In this document: in pieces, positions 33,000 to 43,139 of the stretch
Numbering within the stretch: position 1 is the first letter of the stretch
Layout: each line of letters starts with the position of its first letter
Source: an uncultured Flavobacteriales bacterium
Lineage (GTDB): Bacteria > Bacteroidota > Bacteroidia > Flavobacteriales > Flavobacteriaceae
DNA length: 46,500 nucleotides
Direction: 5' to 3'
NCBI GenBank assembly: GCA_913020155.1
Contig: CAJWBA010000015.1
Coordinates: 1 to 46,500, forward strand
Made by a program: the position numbers and the translations under genes
The notes under the pieces: generated by a model
The model's database searches: none
What the model was told of the DNA's origin: nothing
What the model saw: only the letters and a program-made list of their open reading frames with translations

Positions 33000-34553
33000 G
33001 TGAATAAAGAATTGATTATCCGATCGAATTCCTCTGCAGTTGATTTCGCATTACTCAAGGATGGAAAACTAATTGAGCTCAATAAAGAAGTGGACGACAA
33101 CAAGTTTTCGGTTGGTGATATATTTTTCGCCAAAGTTCGAAAATCAGTCGGAGGACTCAACGCTGCGTTTGTAAATGTAGGCCACGAAAAAGATGGCTTT
33201 TTACACTACCACGATTTAGGTCCCAAACTACCAACTTTATTGAAATTTATTAAACAGGTAAGTACAGGTAAAACAAAAGATTATTTATTAAAAAAATTCC
33301 GTTTTGAAGATGATATTGAAAAAAATGGAATTGTCGGTGATGCTATTTCCTCAAACCAACAAATTCTGGTTCAGGTAGTAAAAGAACCCATTTCGACCAA
33401 GGGGCCAAGAATTAGTTCCGAGCTTTCATTAGCTGGACGTTACATGGTACTGGTGCCATTTTCTGAAAGAATATCAATTTCACAAAAAATTGACAGCCAA
33501 GAAGAAAAAAATCGCCTCAAACGTTTGGTTCAGAGTATCAAGCCAAAAGGTTTTGGAGTTATTGTAAGAACGGTAGCCAAGGATAAAAAAGTAGCCGAGC
33601 TCGACGCAGATCTACAACAGCTTATTCAGCGTTGGAAGAATATGTGTTCTCGCCTTACTAAAATCAGTAAATATCCAACCAAAGTGTTGAGCGAAATAGA
33701 TCGTTCGTCTTCCATACTTCGGGATATTTTCGATGATTCTTTTACTGGAATTTATGTAGACGACAAAGAGTTATTTGTTGAAATAGGTGATTACATAAAA
33801 ACCATTTCACCCAAAAAAGCATCAATTGTAAAACATTACAAAGACTCATTACCCATATTTGAAAAATTTGGGGTCGAACGACAAATCAAAACCGCGTTTG
33901 GGGAAACAGTCTCCATGCAAAAAGGAGCTTACTTGGTTATTGAACACACAGAAGCTTTGCATGTAATTGATGTAAATAGTGGTAATCGATCAAATAAATC
34001 GAGAAATCAAGAGGAAACAGCCATGGAAGTCAATATGATTTCGGCTTCTGAAATAGCACGTCAGTTGCGCCTTCGTGACATGGGAGGGATAATTGTGGTA
34101 GACTTTATCGATCTTGGATCTAGTGAAAATAGACGTATTCTATTTGAACATCTGAAAAAAGAAATGAGTACCGATAGAACCAAACACAAGATTCTACCCC
34201 CTAGTAAATTTGGCTTGATTCAAATTACTCGTCAACGCGTTCGACCAGAAATAAATATCAAAACCAAAGAACCCAACCCTAACTTAAACGGAGAGGTTGA
34301 GGCACCAATTGTTTTACTTGACAAAATCAACGCAGACCTTAACAAAATTGTTAACAACGCACAGCATCAAAAAAAGAAAATTGAATTACACATTCATCCT
34401 TTTATTGCTGCTTATTTGAATCGAGGGTTCCCTTCCATCCGAACCCAATGGTTTTTTAAGCATAAAAAATGGGTTAAAATTATACCCAGAGATGCTTATC
34501 AATATTTACACTATCGTTTTTTTGACAATAAGAAAAAATCGATTCGTGTTTGA
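33000..34553 (+). CDS. rng: Ribonuclease G/E family endoribonuclease
   Basis: 517 residues from a GTG at 33000 (MNKELIIRSNSSAVDFALL). An in-frame ATG at 32961 would add 13 residues (MYKSICTDIILLR) inside the leader hairpin and does not look like family sequence, so the GTG is preferred. An S1 RNA-binding domain near residues 38-130 (GDIFFAKVRKSVGGLNAAFV), then 5'-sensor/RNase H-like regions, and the catalytic Asp motifs HVIDVNSG and GGIIVVDFIDL. The zinc-link CPxCxGxG of E. coli RNases E and G is absent. Processes rRNA and decays mRNA. A strong terminator follows. Confidence 0.93.
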   Translation: MNKELIIRSNSSAVDFALLKDGKLIELNKEVDDNKFSVGDIFFAKVRKSVGGLNAAFVNVGHEKDGFLHYHDLGPKLPTLLKFIKQVSTGKTKDYLLKKFRFEDDIEKNGIVGDAISSNQQILVQVVKEPISTKGPRISSELSLAGRYMVLVPFSERISISQKIDSQEEKNRLKRLVQSIKPKGFGVIVRTVAKDKKVAELDADLQQLIQRWKNMCSRLTKISKYPTKVLSEIDRSSSILRDIFDDSFTGIYVDDKELFVEIGDYIKTISPKKASIVKHYKDSLPIFEKFGVERQIKTAFGETVSMQKGAYLVIEHTEALHVIDVNSGNRSNKSRNQEETAMEVNMISASEIARQLRLRDMGGIIVVDFIDLGSSENRRILFEHLKKEMSTDRTKHKILPPSKFGLIQITRQRVRPEINIKTKEPNPNLNGEVEAPIVLLDKINADLNKIVNNAQHQKKKIELHIHPFIAAYLNRGFPSIRTQWFFKHKKWVKIIPRDAYQYLHYRFFDNKKKSIRV

Positions 34554-34558
34554 CACTT

Positions 34559-34594
34559 TTAAAAAGCGGTACTCAGTAGAGTGCCGCTTTTTTT
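34559..34594 (+). terminator. Rho-independent terminator after rng
   Basis: AAAAAGCGGTACTC pairs with GAGTGCCGCTTTTT around an AGTA loop (one G-U pair), followed by a T run to 34594. A strong, textbook hairpin six bases after the rng stop. Confidence 0.85.
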
Positions 34595-34626
34595 ATGCCC
34601 TAAAACCACAATCTTAATAAATGGTG

Positions 34627-34634
34627 TATTTTTG
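34627..34634 (+). promoter_or_regulatory. -7 promoter element touching the recX start
   Basis: TATTTTTG, an exact TAnnTTTG, ends three bases before the recX ATG. It follows the rng terminator, so recX needs its own promoter; a leaderless transcript is predicted. Confidence 0.4.
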
Positions 34635-34637
34635 AAT

Positions 34638-35126
34638 ATGCAAAAACAAACTTCTTTTACGGTACAAGAAGCTCAAAAAAAACTGGAACACTATTGTGCT
34701 TATCAAGAACGTTGTCATAAAGAAGTGATTCAAAAATTAAAATCATTGAACATGATTCCCTTGGCAATTGACGTAATCATAGGTCAATTGATTATCAACG
34801 ACTATTTGAACGAAACTCGGTTTGCACAAAGCTTTGCCCGAGGTAAATTTAGAATCAAAAAATGGGGTAAAAATCGAATTTTGAGGCAACTTAAATTCCG
34901 CGAAATTAGCGCTTGGAATATAAAAAAAGGTATGGCAGAAATCAAAGCTGACGAGTATTTAAATATGTTTGAGACACTCTTTAACCAATTATGGAACCAA
35001 TTCGAACATTTAGGTAATTCAAAATGCCAAAAAAAAGTGTTTGATCGTCTACAATATCGAGGATGGGAAAATGAACTGATTTACGAAGCAATCAACAATA
35101 AAAAACAACAAACTCTTAGAAACTAA
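34638..35126 (+). CDS. recX: Regulatory protein RecX
   Basis: 162 residues from the ATG at 34638 (MQKQTSFTVQEAQKKLEHYC). A longer frame from 34581 would run through the terminator and is rejected. Three-helix RecX repeats are visible: EAQKKLEHYCAYQERCHKEVIQKL, DYLNETRFAQSFARGKFRIKKWGKNRI, and VFDRLQYRGWENELIYEAI. RecX modulates RecA filament growth. It overlaps the convergent receptor gene by 11 bp. Confidence 0.9.
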   Translation: MQKQTSFTVQEAQKKLEHYCAYQERCHKEVIQKLKSLNMIPLAIDVIIGQLIINDYLNETRFAQSFARGKFRIKKWGKNRILRQLKFREISAWNIKKGMAEIKADEYLNMFETLFNQLWNQFEHLGNSKCQKKVFDRLQYRGWENELIYEAINNKKQQTLRN

Positions 35127-36969
35127 ATTGCATTCTTAGACTACCGTTTCTTTCAGGCATTGGAACCATGTTTGTTTCTGTGTAAACTTCATCAAATATA
35201 TTATTCAAAAGTAAAGTAATGTCAAATTTATTAGCCGGTGAAGACCATTGTAAGTTTATATCAAATACCGAATAAGGCTCTCCACTAGTTCGTTCAGCTA
35301 CTTTGAATACACCCCCCGAAGACAAAGTACCTTTGAAACCAAAATCTTGGGCAGACCACTTATTGAAAGATTTTAAAATGAAATGATTTTTTAATGAATT
35401 GATGGAGTATCGTGAAAAATTGTACTCTGATACTCCTTTTACATCATCATCAATATAGGTGTATCCTAATCGAAAAGATTGAGGTTGATTGAATAAACTA
35501 TAATTATGGTTGTATTCCAATTCAAAACCTTTCGTTGTTACTTTTTGAATGTTATTGGCTACCCATAAAGCCTCCTCTCTATCTTTCACATAATCTATTA
35601 AGTTTTCTGGGTTTCTGATAAAGTATGCAGCACTAAAAGAATATGTTGAATTAGTGTGTCGAAAGCCCAATTCGGCAGCAAGAGCACTCTCAGGTTTTAA
35701 ATTTTCGTTTCCAGAGGTTGTACGATCACTATAAAACAAATCGGTGTAAGTAGGAATTCTATATGTTGAACCGATGTTTCCATAAACTCTAAATTTATTA
35801 TCAAAAGCATAACCAAGATCAATCCCTGGAAAAAAATGTATGCCAAAATCGGTATAACTATTAAATGCTATCCCAGGTGTAATGTCAAGTTTATCTTCAA
35901 AAAGTAAAAATTGGTGTTCAGCAAAAATGGAGGTCATACTTCGGCTGTGCTCTCCCAAATTATTGCTGCTTATACCCACACTAGCAAAATCAATTCCAAT
36001 TCCCGTTGTTCCAAATGAAGAAAATAAGCTATAGTCTAAAGCTACTCCCGCCTTATTGGTAATGTGTAAGTTTCTGTAAATACTCGGGTTGTCTCGAATG
36101 TATACATACATATCTTGGTTTCTTCTCCAGTAAATTCTGGGCTTAAAAATAGACCGTTCTGTCTTCTTAACTGCCGAAAGAGCCACTAAACTTCCTTGTG
36201 TTTCTTCATATTGCTCGGTAGCGGCTGAAGTAGCATAAAATCCATTTGCACCAAATTCACGATCTGAAAAGTATCCTATAAGATTAAATGATACTTCTTT
36301 TGTTTCGAAATTCCCTTTTATAAAATAATTTCTATTGTTAAAATCTGTGTTATGACGATATCCGTTTGATGTATTGTAGGAAAAGTGTCCTAAAATACCC
36401 CCCTTCTTAATTTTGGTTTGAAGTGTTGATTTAAAATGATATTGGTCAAAAGAACCGGCTTGAGCTGAAAGTTGATTTTTCCCTAAACCCGCTGCCCTAG
36501 TTACAATATTTACAGCTCCTGTAAATGCATTCTGGCCATAAATTCGAGCAGCTGGACCTTTTAGAACCTCTATGCGTTCTATCAAATTAATAGGAGGGAG
36601 TAAGTTGAGTGAATGATGACCTGTTTGTGCGTCTTCGAGCTTGATTCCATCAACTAAAAGTAGGGTCTGATCAAAGCTACCTCCTCTTATGTACAAATCG
36701 GCTTGCATGCCTTCTACGCCTCTCTGTCGGATGTCAATTCCCGAAACTTGCTGCAATAAAGTTACAACATTCGGAGCTCCACTTTTTTTTATATCAGATA
36801 AACCTATTACTTTGATGGTTCTGGAGTGCTGAGAAAGAGGTAAATCAATTCGAGTTGAATTAAGGATTATTTCATTCAGTTTGTTCGTTTTAACTTCGAG
36901 GGAGTCTGATTGAGAAAAAAGCCTGGTAATACTCAACACCAAAAGAGATGTTTTGTGATTTATTTTCAT
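35116..36969 (-). CDS. TonB-dependent outer-membrane receptor
   Basis: 617 residues with a signal peptide. The plug domain lies around residues 40-160 (VVTLLQQVSGIDIRQRGVEG, ADLYIRGGSFDQTLLLVDGI, IERIEVLKGPAARIYGQNAF, GAVNIVTR), followed by a 22-strand-type barrel ending in SLRMQFSF, with terminal Phe as BAM signal. At 617 residues it is in the BtuB size range. No cobalamin riboswitch or partner lipoprotein is adjacent, so the ligand is unknown. It begins 38 bp after atpC on the same strand and may be read through from the ATP synthase genes. Confidence 0.9.
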   Translation of the reverse strand: MKINHKTSLLVLSITRLFSQSDSLEVKTNKLNEIILNSTRIDLPLSQHSRTIKVIGLSDIKKSGAPNVVTLLQQVSGIDIRQRGVEGMQADLYIRGGSFDQTLLLVDGIKLEDAQTGHHSLNLLPPINLIERIEVLKGPAARIYGQNAFTGAVNIVTRAAGLGKNQLSAQAGSFDQYHFKSTLQTKIKKGGILGHFSYNTSNGYRHNTDFNNRNYFIKGNFETKEVSFNLIGYFSDREFGANGFYATSAATEQYEETQGSLVALSAVKKTERSIFKPRIYWRRNQDMYVYIRDNPSIYRNLHITNKAGVALDYSLFSSFGTTGIGIDFASVGISSNNLGEHSRSMTSIFAEHQFLLFEDKLDITPGIAFNSYTDFGIHFFPGIDLGYAFDNKFRVYGNIGSTYRIPTYTDLFYSDRTTSGNENLKPESALAAELGFRHTNSTYSFSAAYFIRNPENLIDYVKDREEALWVANNIQKVTTKGFELEYNHNYSLFNQPQSFRLGYTYIDDDVKGVSEYNFSRYSINSLKNHFILKSFNKWSAQDFGFKGTLSSGGVFKVAERTSGEPYSVFDINLQWSSPANKFDITLLLNNIFDEVYTETNMVPMPERNGSLRMQFSF

Positions 36970-37007
36970 TTGTTTAGTTCGGCGAGTTATAAAATAAAAG
37001 AGCTTTA

Positions 37008-37286
37008 TCAGTCAACTAATAAAATCATCTTATTGTCTTGTAATTCAATAGTTCCTGAGGATATTTCAAGAGTAACTGAATTAGACTCATTTTTTTTAAA
37101 TAGTGGGTCAAAAGACTTTGTAGAATCAAAAGTTCCTTTGATTTCAATTTTACCGTTCACTAGGGTAGATACAATAGCTGCATGATTTTCTAAAACTTGA
37201 AAAGATCCATCGGTTCCAGGAACAGATAAAGATTCAACGTCACCCGAAAAGAGAGTGGCTTCTGGAGAGATAATTTCTAAATACAT
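37008..37286 (-). CDS. atpC: ATP synthase F1 epsilon subunit
   Basis: 92 residues, only the N-terminal beta-sandwich: MYLEIISPEATLFSGDVESLSVPGTDGSFQVLENHA is the conserved opening. The C-terminal helical hairpin is missing, the normal short form in Bacteroidota. Follows atpD by 3 bp. Links the central stalk to the c-ring. Confidence 0.93.
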   Translation of the reverse strand: MYLEIISPEATLFSGDVESLSVPGTDGSFQVLENHAAIVSTLVNGKIEIKGTFDSTKSFDPLFKKNESNSVTLEISSGTIELQDNKMILLVD

Positions 37287-37289
37287 AAT

Positions 37290-38909
<1,620 letters not shown>

Positions 38910-39067
38910 CTATTTTATTGAATTTACAACATCCTAAAGTGTTCATTAATAATCATTTCGTTTAATGATTTATTTTTTTGAAAGAAAAGGTTATCGTTTT
39001 AAATAAGTTATTCATTTAGATGATTACATTTAATTTATTTATCTTATTCAAACTTGGTTTATTCTCA

Positions 39068-40120
39068 ATGAAAACACTTTTTTATAATTTGATTTTATTA
39101 GTTTTTAAAAAATACAACCTTTTTTATTTTAAAAAAATTAAGGTTTATGGTTTGGATAATATCCCCAAATCAGGTGGTGTGATTTTTTCACCAAATCATC
39201 AAGGTGCATTTCTTGATCCCTTAATAGTTGGAACAACTTGTGGGTTTAAAGTAACATCTTTAACAAGGAGCGATGTATTCGGTGGCTCATTTCAATGGTT
39301 TTTAGATGCCCTTAAAATGCTTCCTGTATATCGAATTCGAGATGGGTTTAGTAGTTTAAAAAAAAACCAAGAGACTTTTGATCAATGCTATGAGTTGTTG
39401 GCCAATGGTAAAAAAATGATGATGTTTCCCGAAGGAGCGCATCATAATGAATATTACCTTCTACGCCTATCAAAAGGAAGTAGTCGTCTTGCATTAGAGG
39501 CTCAAGAAAAATCTAAAAACTCGAAAGTTTTCTTGGTTCCCGTTGGAATCAATTACAGTCACCATCAATTGCCTTGGCAAGAAGTCCATGTGGTTTATGG
39601 AAAGCCCATAGGTGTATATGAGTTTTTAGATAGTTATCAGAAAAACAATGTTAAAGCAACAAACTCACTACGTGATGATTTAGAGGCTGGAATGAAATCT
39701 TGCTTATGGCTTCCAGAGAACGATGAAAATTATTTAGAAAAGAAAAAATATATTAACCTTAGCAACACCAAGCTTGGGTTTCCTGAATTGAAAAAAAAAC
39801 TTGCTCTTTCAACAAAAGAATTAAAAATATTCGACCGAAAGGGCACGTTTATTAAATTTTGGATCAAACTCTTAAGCCTTCCAAATCTGTTACCTTTATT
39901 TGTTCTTCGCAAAGTACTAAGATTTTTCCCTGATATTGTATTTCAAAACTCTGTAAAATACTCCATGGGTTTATTTATTTTTATTTTTTGGTGGTTCATG
40001 TTGTTTTTTTTAGGAATTTACTTCTATGGTGTTTTAGATGGAATTGGCCTTGTAATGGGTTCTCTTATTTTATTATATTTAAGACAAGAGTTTATTTCTA
40101 TGTATTTTTGTAATGAATAA
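39068..40120 (+). CDS. 1-acyl-glycerol-3-phosphate acyltransferase-like (PlsC domain)
   Basis: About 350 residues from the ATG at 39068 (MKTLFYNLILLVFKKYN); an in-frame ATG at 39020 adds 16 hydrophobic residues and cannot be excluded. Motif I is NHQGAFLDP, with five rather than four residues between His and Asp, as I recall for the Bacteroidota members of this branch; motif III is MFPEGAHHNEY near residue 125, and VPVGINYSHH is motif IV. Two membrane helices close the protein (IFWWFMLFFLGIYFYG...). Adds acyl chains to glycerophosphate lipids or related acceptors at the inner membrane. Confidence 0.88.
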   Translation: MKTLFYNLILLVFKKYNLFYFKKIKVYGLDNIPKSGGVIFSPNHQGAFLDPLIVGTTCGFKVTSLTRSDVFGGSFQWFLDALKMLPVYRIRDGFSSLKKNQETFDQCYELLANGKKMMMFPEGAHHNEYYLLRLSKGSSRLALEAQEKSKNSKVFLVPVGINYSHHQLPWQEVHVVYGKPIGVYEFLDSYQKNNVKATNSLRDDLEAGMKSCLWLPENDENYLEKKKYINLSNTKLGFPELKKKLALSTKELKIFDRKGTFIKFWIKLLSLPNLLPLFVLRKVLRFFPDIVFQNSVKYSMGLFIFIFWWFMLFFLGIYFYGVLDGIGLVMGSLILLYLRQEFISMYFCNE

Positions 40121-40163
40121 TAAAAGATGATAAACAAGCTTTTTTTACCCAAAATAATTGCAT

Positions 40164-40226
40164 TATAGTTATATATATTATTTTATAATAATAAATTATT
40201 ATTATAAAATAAAAACTATAACTATA
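40164..40226. repeat. 63-bp AT palindrome
   Basis: Perfect 17-bp arms TTATTTTATAATAATAA (40178-40194) and its complement (40196-40212) surround one central A. After a symmetrical 4-base mismatch on each side, a further 10-bp arm pair (TATAGTTATA at 40164-40173; TATAACTATA at 40217-40226) extends it. An (AT)n-rich tract follows. All arms are A/T except two G-C pairs. Confidence 0.85.
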
Positions 40227-40275
40227 TATTATATATATATTATTTATTCCTAAAAGGTTTCTTTCCTGTTTGTTT

Positions 40276-40283
40276 TATATTTG
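40276..40283 (+). promoter_or_regulatory. -7 promoter element touching the ypdA start
   Basis: TATATTTG, an exact TAnnTTTG, ends four bases before the ATG at 40288, predicting a leaderless mRNA. No clear -33 TTG. Confidence 0.4.
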
Positions 40284-40287
40284 AATT

Positions 40288-41247
40288 ATGAAAGATTTAA
40301 TCATTATTGGAGCAGGACCTATTGGGTTAGCTTGTGGAATAGAGGCTAAAATAAAAGGACTCGATTATGCCATAATAGAAAAAGGAGTTTTGGCAAACTC
40401 CATATACCACTACCCCCAGAACATGACTTTTTTCTCAACCTCTGACCGTTTAGAAATAGGTGATGTTCCTTTTATTTCAAACAACCCAAAACCAACTCGA
40501 GCTGAAGCTTTAGAGTATTATCGAAGAGTTACTACAGCATGGGAACTCAACATAAATCTTTATGAAAAAATTTCGAGATTTAAAAAAACTTCCAAAGGTT
40601 TCGAGGTTCATTCTCCCAAGGGAATTTATTACACAAAAAATATTGTCTTGGCAACAGGCTTTTATGATTTACCTTATAAATTAAATATTCCTGGAGAAGA
40701 ACTCGATAAAGTTACGCATTACTACAAAGAACCTCATCCGTACTTTGGAATGGATCTTGTAATTGTTGGGGCAGCAAATTCTGCAGTTGATGTAGCATTG
40801 GAAACCTACAGAAAAGGCGCGAAGAGTGTAACCCTGGTTGTTCGAGAAAAGGAAATTGGAACAAATGTAAAATACTGGGCAAGACCAGATATTGTAAACA
40901 GAATAACAGAGGGAAGTATTCCTGCTTTTTTTGAGTCTAATTTACTTGAAATCAAACCTGAAATTGTTCGTGTTCAAACACCAAAAGGTGTTATTAAAAT
41001 CCCAAACGACTTTGTATTAGCCATGACTGGTTATCAGCCTGATTTTTCGTTACTAGATTCTCTTGGAATTGAATTGCTTTCTGATGAATTTAAAACACCC
41101 AAATACAACCCCCAATCAATGGAATCCTCTCAGAAGGGAGTCTACCTAGCAGGTGTTATTTGTGGTGGATTGAAAACTAATAAATGGTTTATTGAAAACT
41201 CTAGGGTTCATGCTAAACAAATTATAAACTCCATAAGCAATGCCTAA
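40288..41247 (+). CDS. ypdA: YpdA-family FAD/NAD-dependent bacillithiol-disulfide reductase
   Basis: 319 residues. FAD-binding IIIGAGPIGLACGIEAKIKG at the N terminus, YHYPQNMTFFSTSDRLEIG near 43 (YpdA signature), the NADPH fold VIVGAANSAVDVALETYRKGA near 155, and GVYLAGVICGGLKTNKWFIENSR near the end, typical of YpdA. No thioredoxin-reductase CxxC is present, as expected. YpdA reduces oxidised bacillithiol (BSSB); many Bacteroidota make bacillithiol. The stop overlaps a convergent DinB-like gene by 4 bp. Confidence 0.9.
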   Translation: MKDLIIIGAGPIGLACGIEAKIKGLDYAIIEKGVLANSIYHYPQNMTFFSTSDRLEIGDVPFISNNPKPTRAEALEYYRRVTTAWELNINLYEKISRFKKTSKGFEVHSPKGIYYTKNIVLATGFYDLPYKLNIPGEELDKVTHYYKEPHPYFGMDLVIVGAANSAVDVALETYRKGAKSVTLVVREKEIGTNVKYWARPDIVNRITEGSIPAFFESNLLEIKPEIVRVQTPKGVIKIPNDFVLAMTGYQPDFSLLDSLGIELLSDEFKTPKYNPQSMESSQKGVYLAGVICGGLKTNKWFIENSRVHAKQIINSISNA

Positions 41248-41699
41248 ACCAGTTTTGCCAAAGCTAAAACAGATCCAATGTGAATTCCGTCATGAAATAA
41301 AATAAATGGGAATGCTGTGTCAATAGAATCTAATTCCATCTTTGAAGAAGTAGCGTAGGGTTGAAATTTTTTGAAAAGATTAAAACCCAAATCTTCTTTT
41401 AGTTGATTCAACGAACTGAATAATGCTTTATCAATTTGATCTACCTGCTCTTGTGAAACATCTCTCTCTGGCTTAGTCCCCTTCTTGTAGGCATCAATCC
41501 ATTCTTGAGGTACAAGTGGTGTTACTCCCGATAAACCATACATAATCAATTGTTGGGTTACCAAGGCATGTGCTACATTCCAGATGATATTGTTATTAAA
41601 ACCTTTTGGAACGGTGTTGAGTTGCTCTAAAGTAAAATGATTTAAAAAACGTGAATAAATGGCTCGGTTATGAGCTAAAATCGTCCAGTTCTCTTCCAT
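41244..41699 (-). CDS. DinB superfamily protein
   Basis: 151 residues of the DinB/YfiT four-helix fold. NAHN-type first metal His is in WNVAHALVTQQL near residue 47; the second and third are in FHDGIHIGSV near 135. The superfamily includes bacillithiol S-transferases, so its 4-bp 3' overlap with ypdA may be meaningful. Activity is inferred from fold only. Confidence 0.85.
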   Translation of the reverse strand: MEENWTILAHNRAIYSRFLNHFTLEQLNTVPKGFNNNIIWNVAHALVTQQLIMYGLSGVTPLVPQEWIDAYKKGTKPERDVSQEQVDQIDKALFSSLNQLKEDLGFNLFKKFQPYATSSKMELDSIDTAFPFILFHDGIHIGSVLALAKLV

Positions 41700-41711
41700 G
41701 AATTTAATTTA

Positions 41712-43106
41712 TTGAATAAAGATAAAAAAAAAAGAACTCTAAATTTAATCTCTTATTTTAGTGAAACAAAATACGTCATGATTTCAGCTTTCAGCTTAAT
41801 TTTAATAACAATTATGTGGATTGTAGTAGGAACTACAAAACTAAAATTGCACCCTTTTTTTGTTTTACTTGCTGGTTGCTTCTTTTTAGCATTTTCACTA
41901 CAGTTACCTTTTGAAATTATCCCTCAAGTCTTTGCAAAAGGGTTTGGAAAAACCTTTCAAAGCATTGGACTACTCGTTATTTACAGAACCATTATTGAGG
42001 TTGTTTTAGAAAAAACAAATGCAACTCACAGCATCGCAAATGCACTATTAAAATTACTCCATAAATTACCTTTTCCCTTTGCTCTAAGTTGTATTGGTTT
42101 TTTCGTTTCGATTCCTGTGTTTTGCAATTCAGCTTTTGTCATTTTATCTTCCTTGAACAAATCATTGGCTGAAAAAACAAATTCGTCAAAGATAGCGCTG
42201 ACCATTGCTTTGTCTACAGGTCTTTTTGCTCCTCATGTATTGGTCTCACCAACCCCAGGCCCTTTGGCTGCTGCTGTAAATTTAGAAATGAATAATTTAT
42301 TTCTCTTGATATGTACATTAGGTACACTGGCTTTTATTTTGATTTTAGTCGGAGCTTTTTACGCTCATTCTATTTCAAAAAAAAGTAGGATTCTGACAAG
42401 TAATACAGCTACTAAAAAAGATGATCTCAATAAAACTATGTTTTACCACCATCAGGCATCTCATTAGCTCCAATTATTCTTCCCATCATTTTGATGGCTT
42501 TGGGAACCTTAATACAGGTATTACTCGGCCAGATTTCCAACAATATCTTTGTTGATTTTATAAGATTAATAACAACTCCACCCAATGCCCTTTTGACTGG
42601 TGTTTTCTTTAGTTTTGGGTTGCTCAAATACAGTTCTCTTCAACTAAAAAAATCAATTGAACTGGGTATAAAATCAGCTGCACCAATATTAGTCATAACA
42701 GGGATGAGCGGAATATTGAGAGAGATAATTCAACAAATTCCAATAAAATATTATTAAGAAAATACTTTAATTAATAATCAACTAGGTATTGTAATTCCCT
42801 TTCTTATTGCCGCTGTCCTAAAAACAGCTCAAGGCTCTTCAACTGTTGTAATCATAACCACATCGTCCATTGTATTTCCTTTGTTCGCTGTTCTTGGAAT
42901 GGATTCAGAGCTTGGTAAAGTGTGGGTGATTATGGCTTTGGGTGTAGGTTCTATGACCGTTTCTCATGCCAACGACCCCCTTCTTTTGGATTGTTTCGCA
43001 GATTAGAGGCTTAGACATCAAAACAGCCTATCGTCACCGTAATTGGGCAACATTCTTAAAAGGCGCAGTTGGTTTTATTATCGTTTGGATTGGATACAAT
43101 CTTTAG
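41712..43106 (+). pseudogene. GntP-family gluconate/organic-acid permease, broken by three lesions
   Basis: Read across frames it is a complete GntP-type permease of about 440 residues: VVGTTKLKLHPFFVLLAGCF at the N terminus, HVLVSPTPGPLAAAVNLEM near 190, LPPSGISLAPIILPIILMAL, KTAQGSSTVVIITTSS, SHANDP and the end FIIVWIGYNL. The first frame (ATG at 41778, or TTG at 41712) ends at 42467; a one-base loss near 42440 restores the next frame; an in-frame TAA lies at 42755; a one-base gain in the C5 tract at 42976-42980 changes frame again. Net length is conserved. Likely a recent pseudogene, or assembly errors. GntP proteins import gluconate or related acids. Confidence 0.82.
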
Positions 43107-43139
43107 AAAATAATCTAATATTCACTTATTGCAAAAGGA

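Noticed and set aside
34581-34637. N-terminal extension of recX
   Set aside because: Starts inside the rng terminator; the downstream ATG gives normal RecX length.
35116-37007. TonB receptor as a vitamin B12 importer (BtuB)
   Set aside because: Size fits, but no cobalamin riboswitch and no B12 genes adjacent, so no substrate is assigned.
40164-40226. AT palindrome as an insertion-sequence end or attachment site
   Set aside because: No transposase or integrase, no flanking duplication and no tRNA gene nearby.
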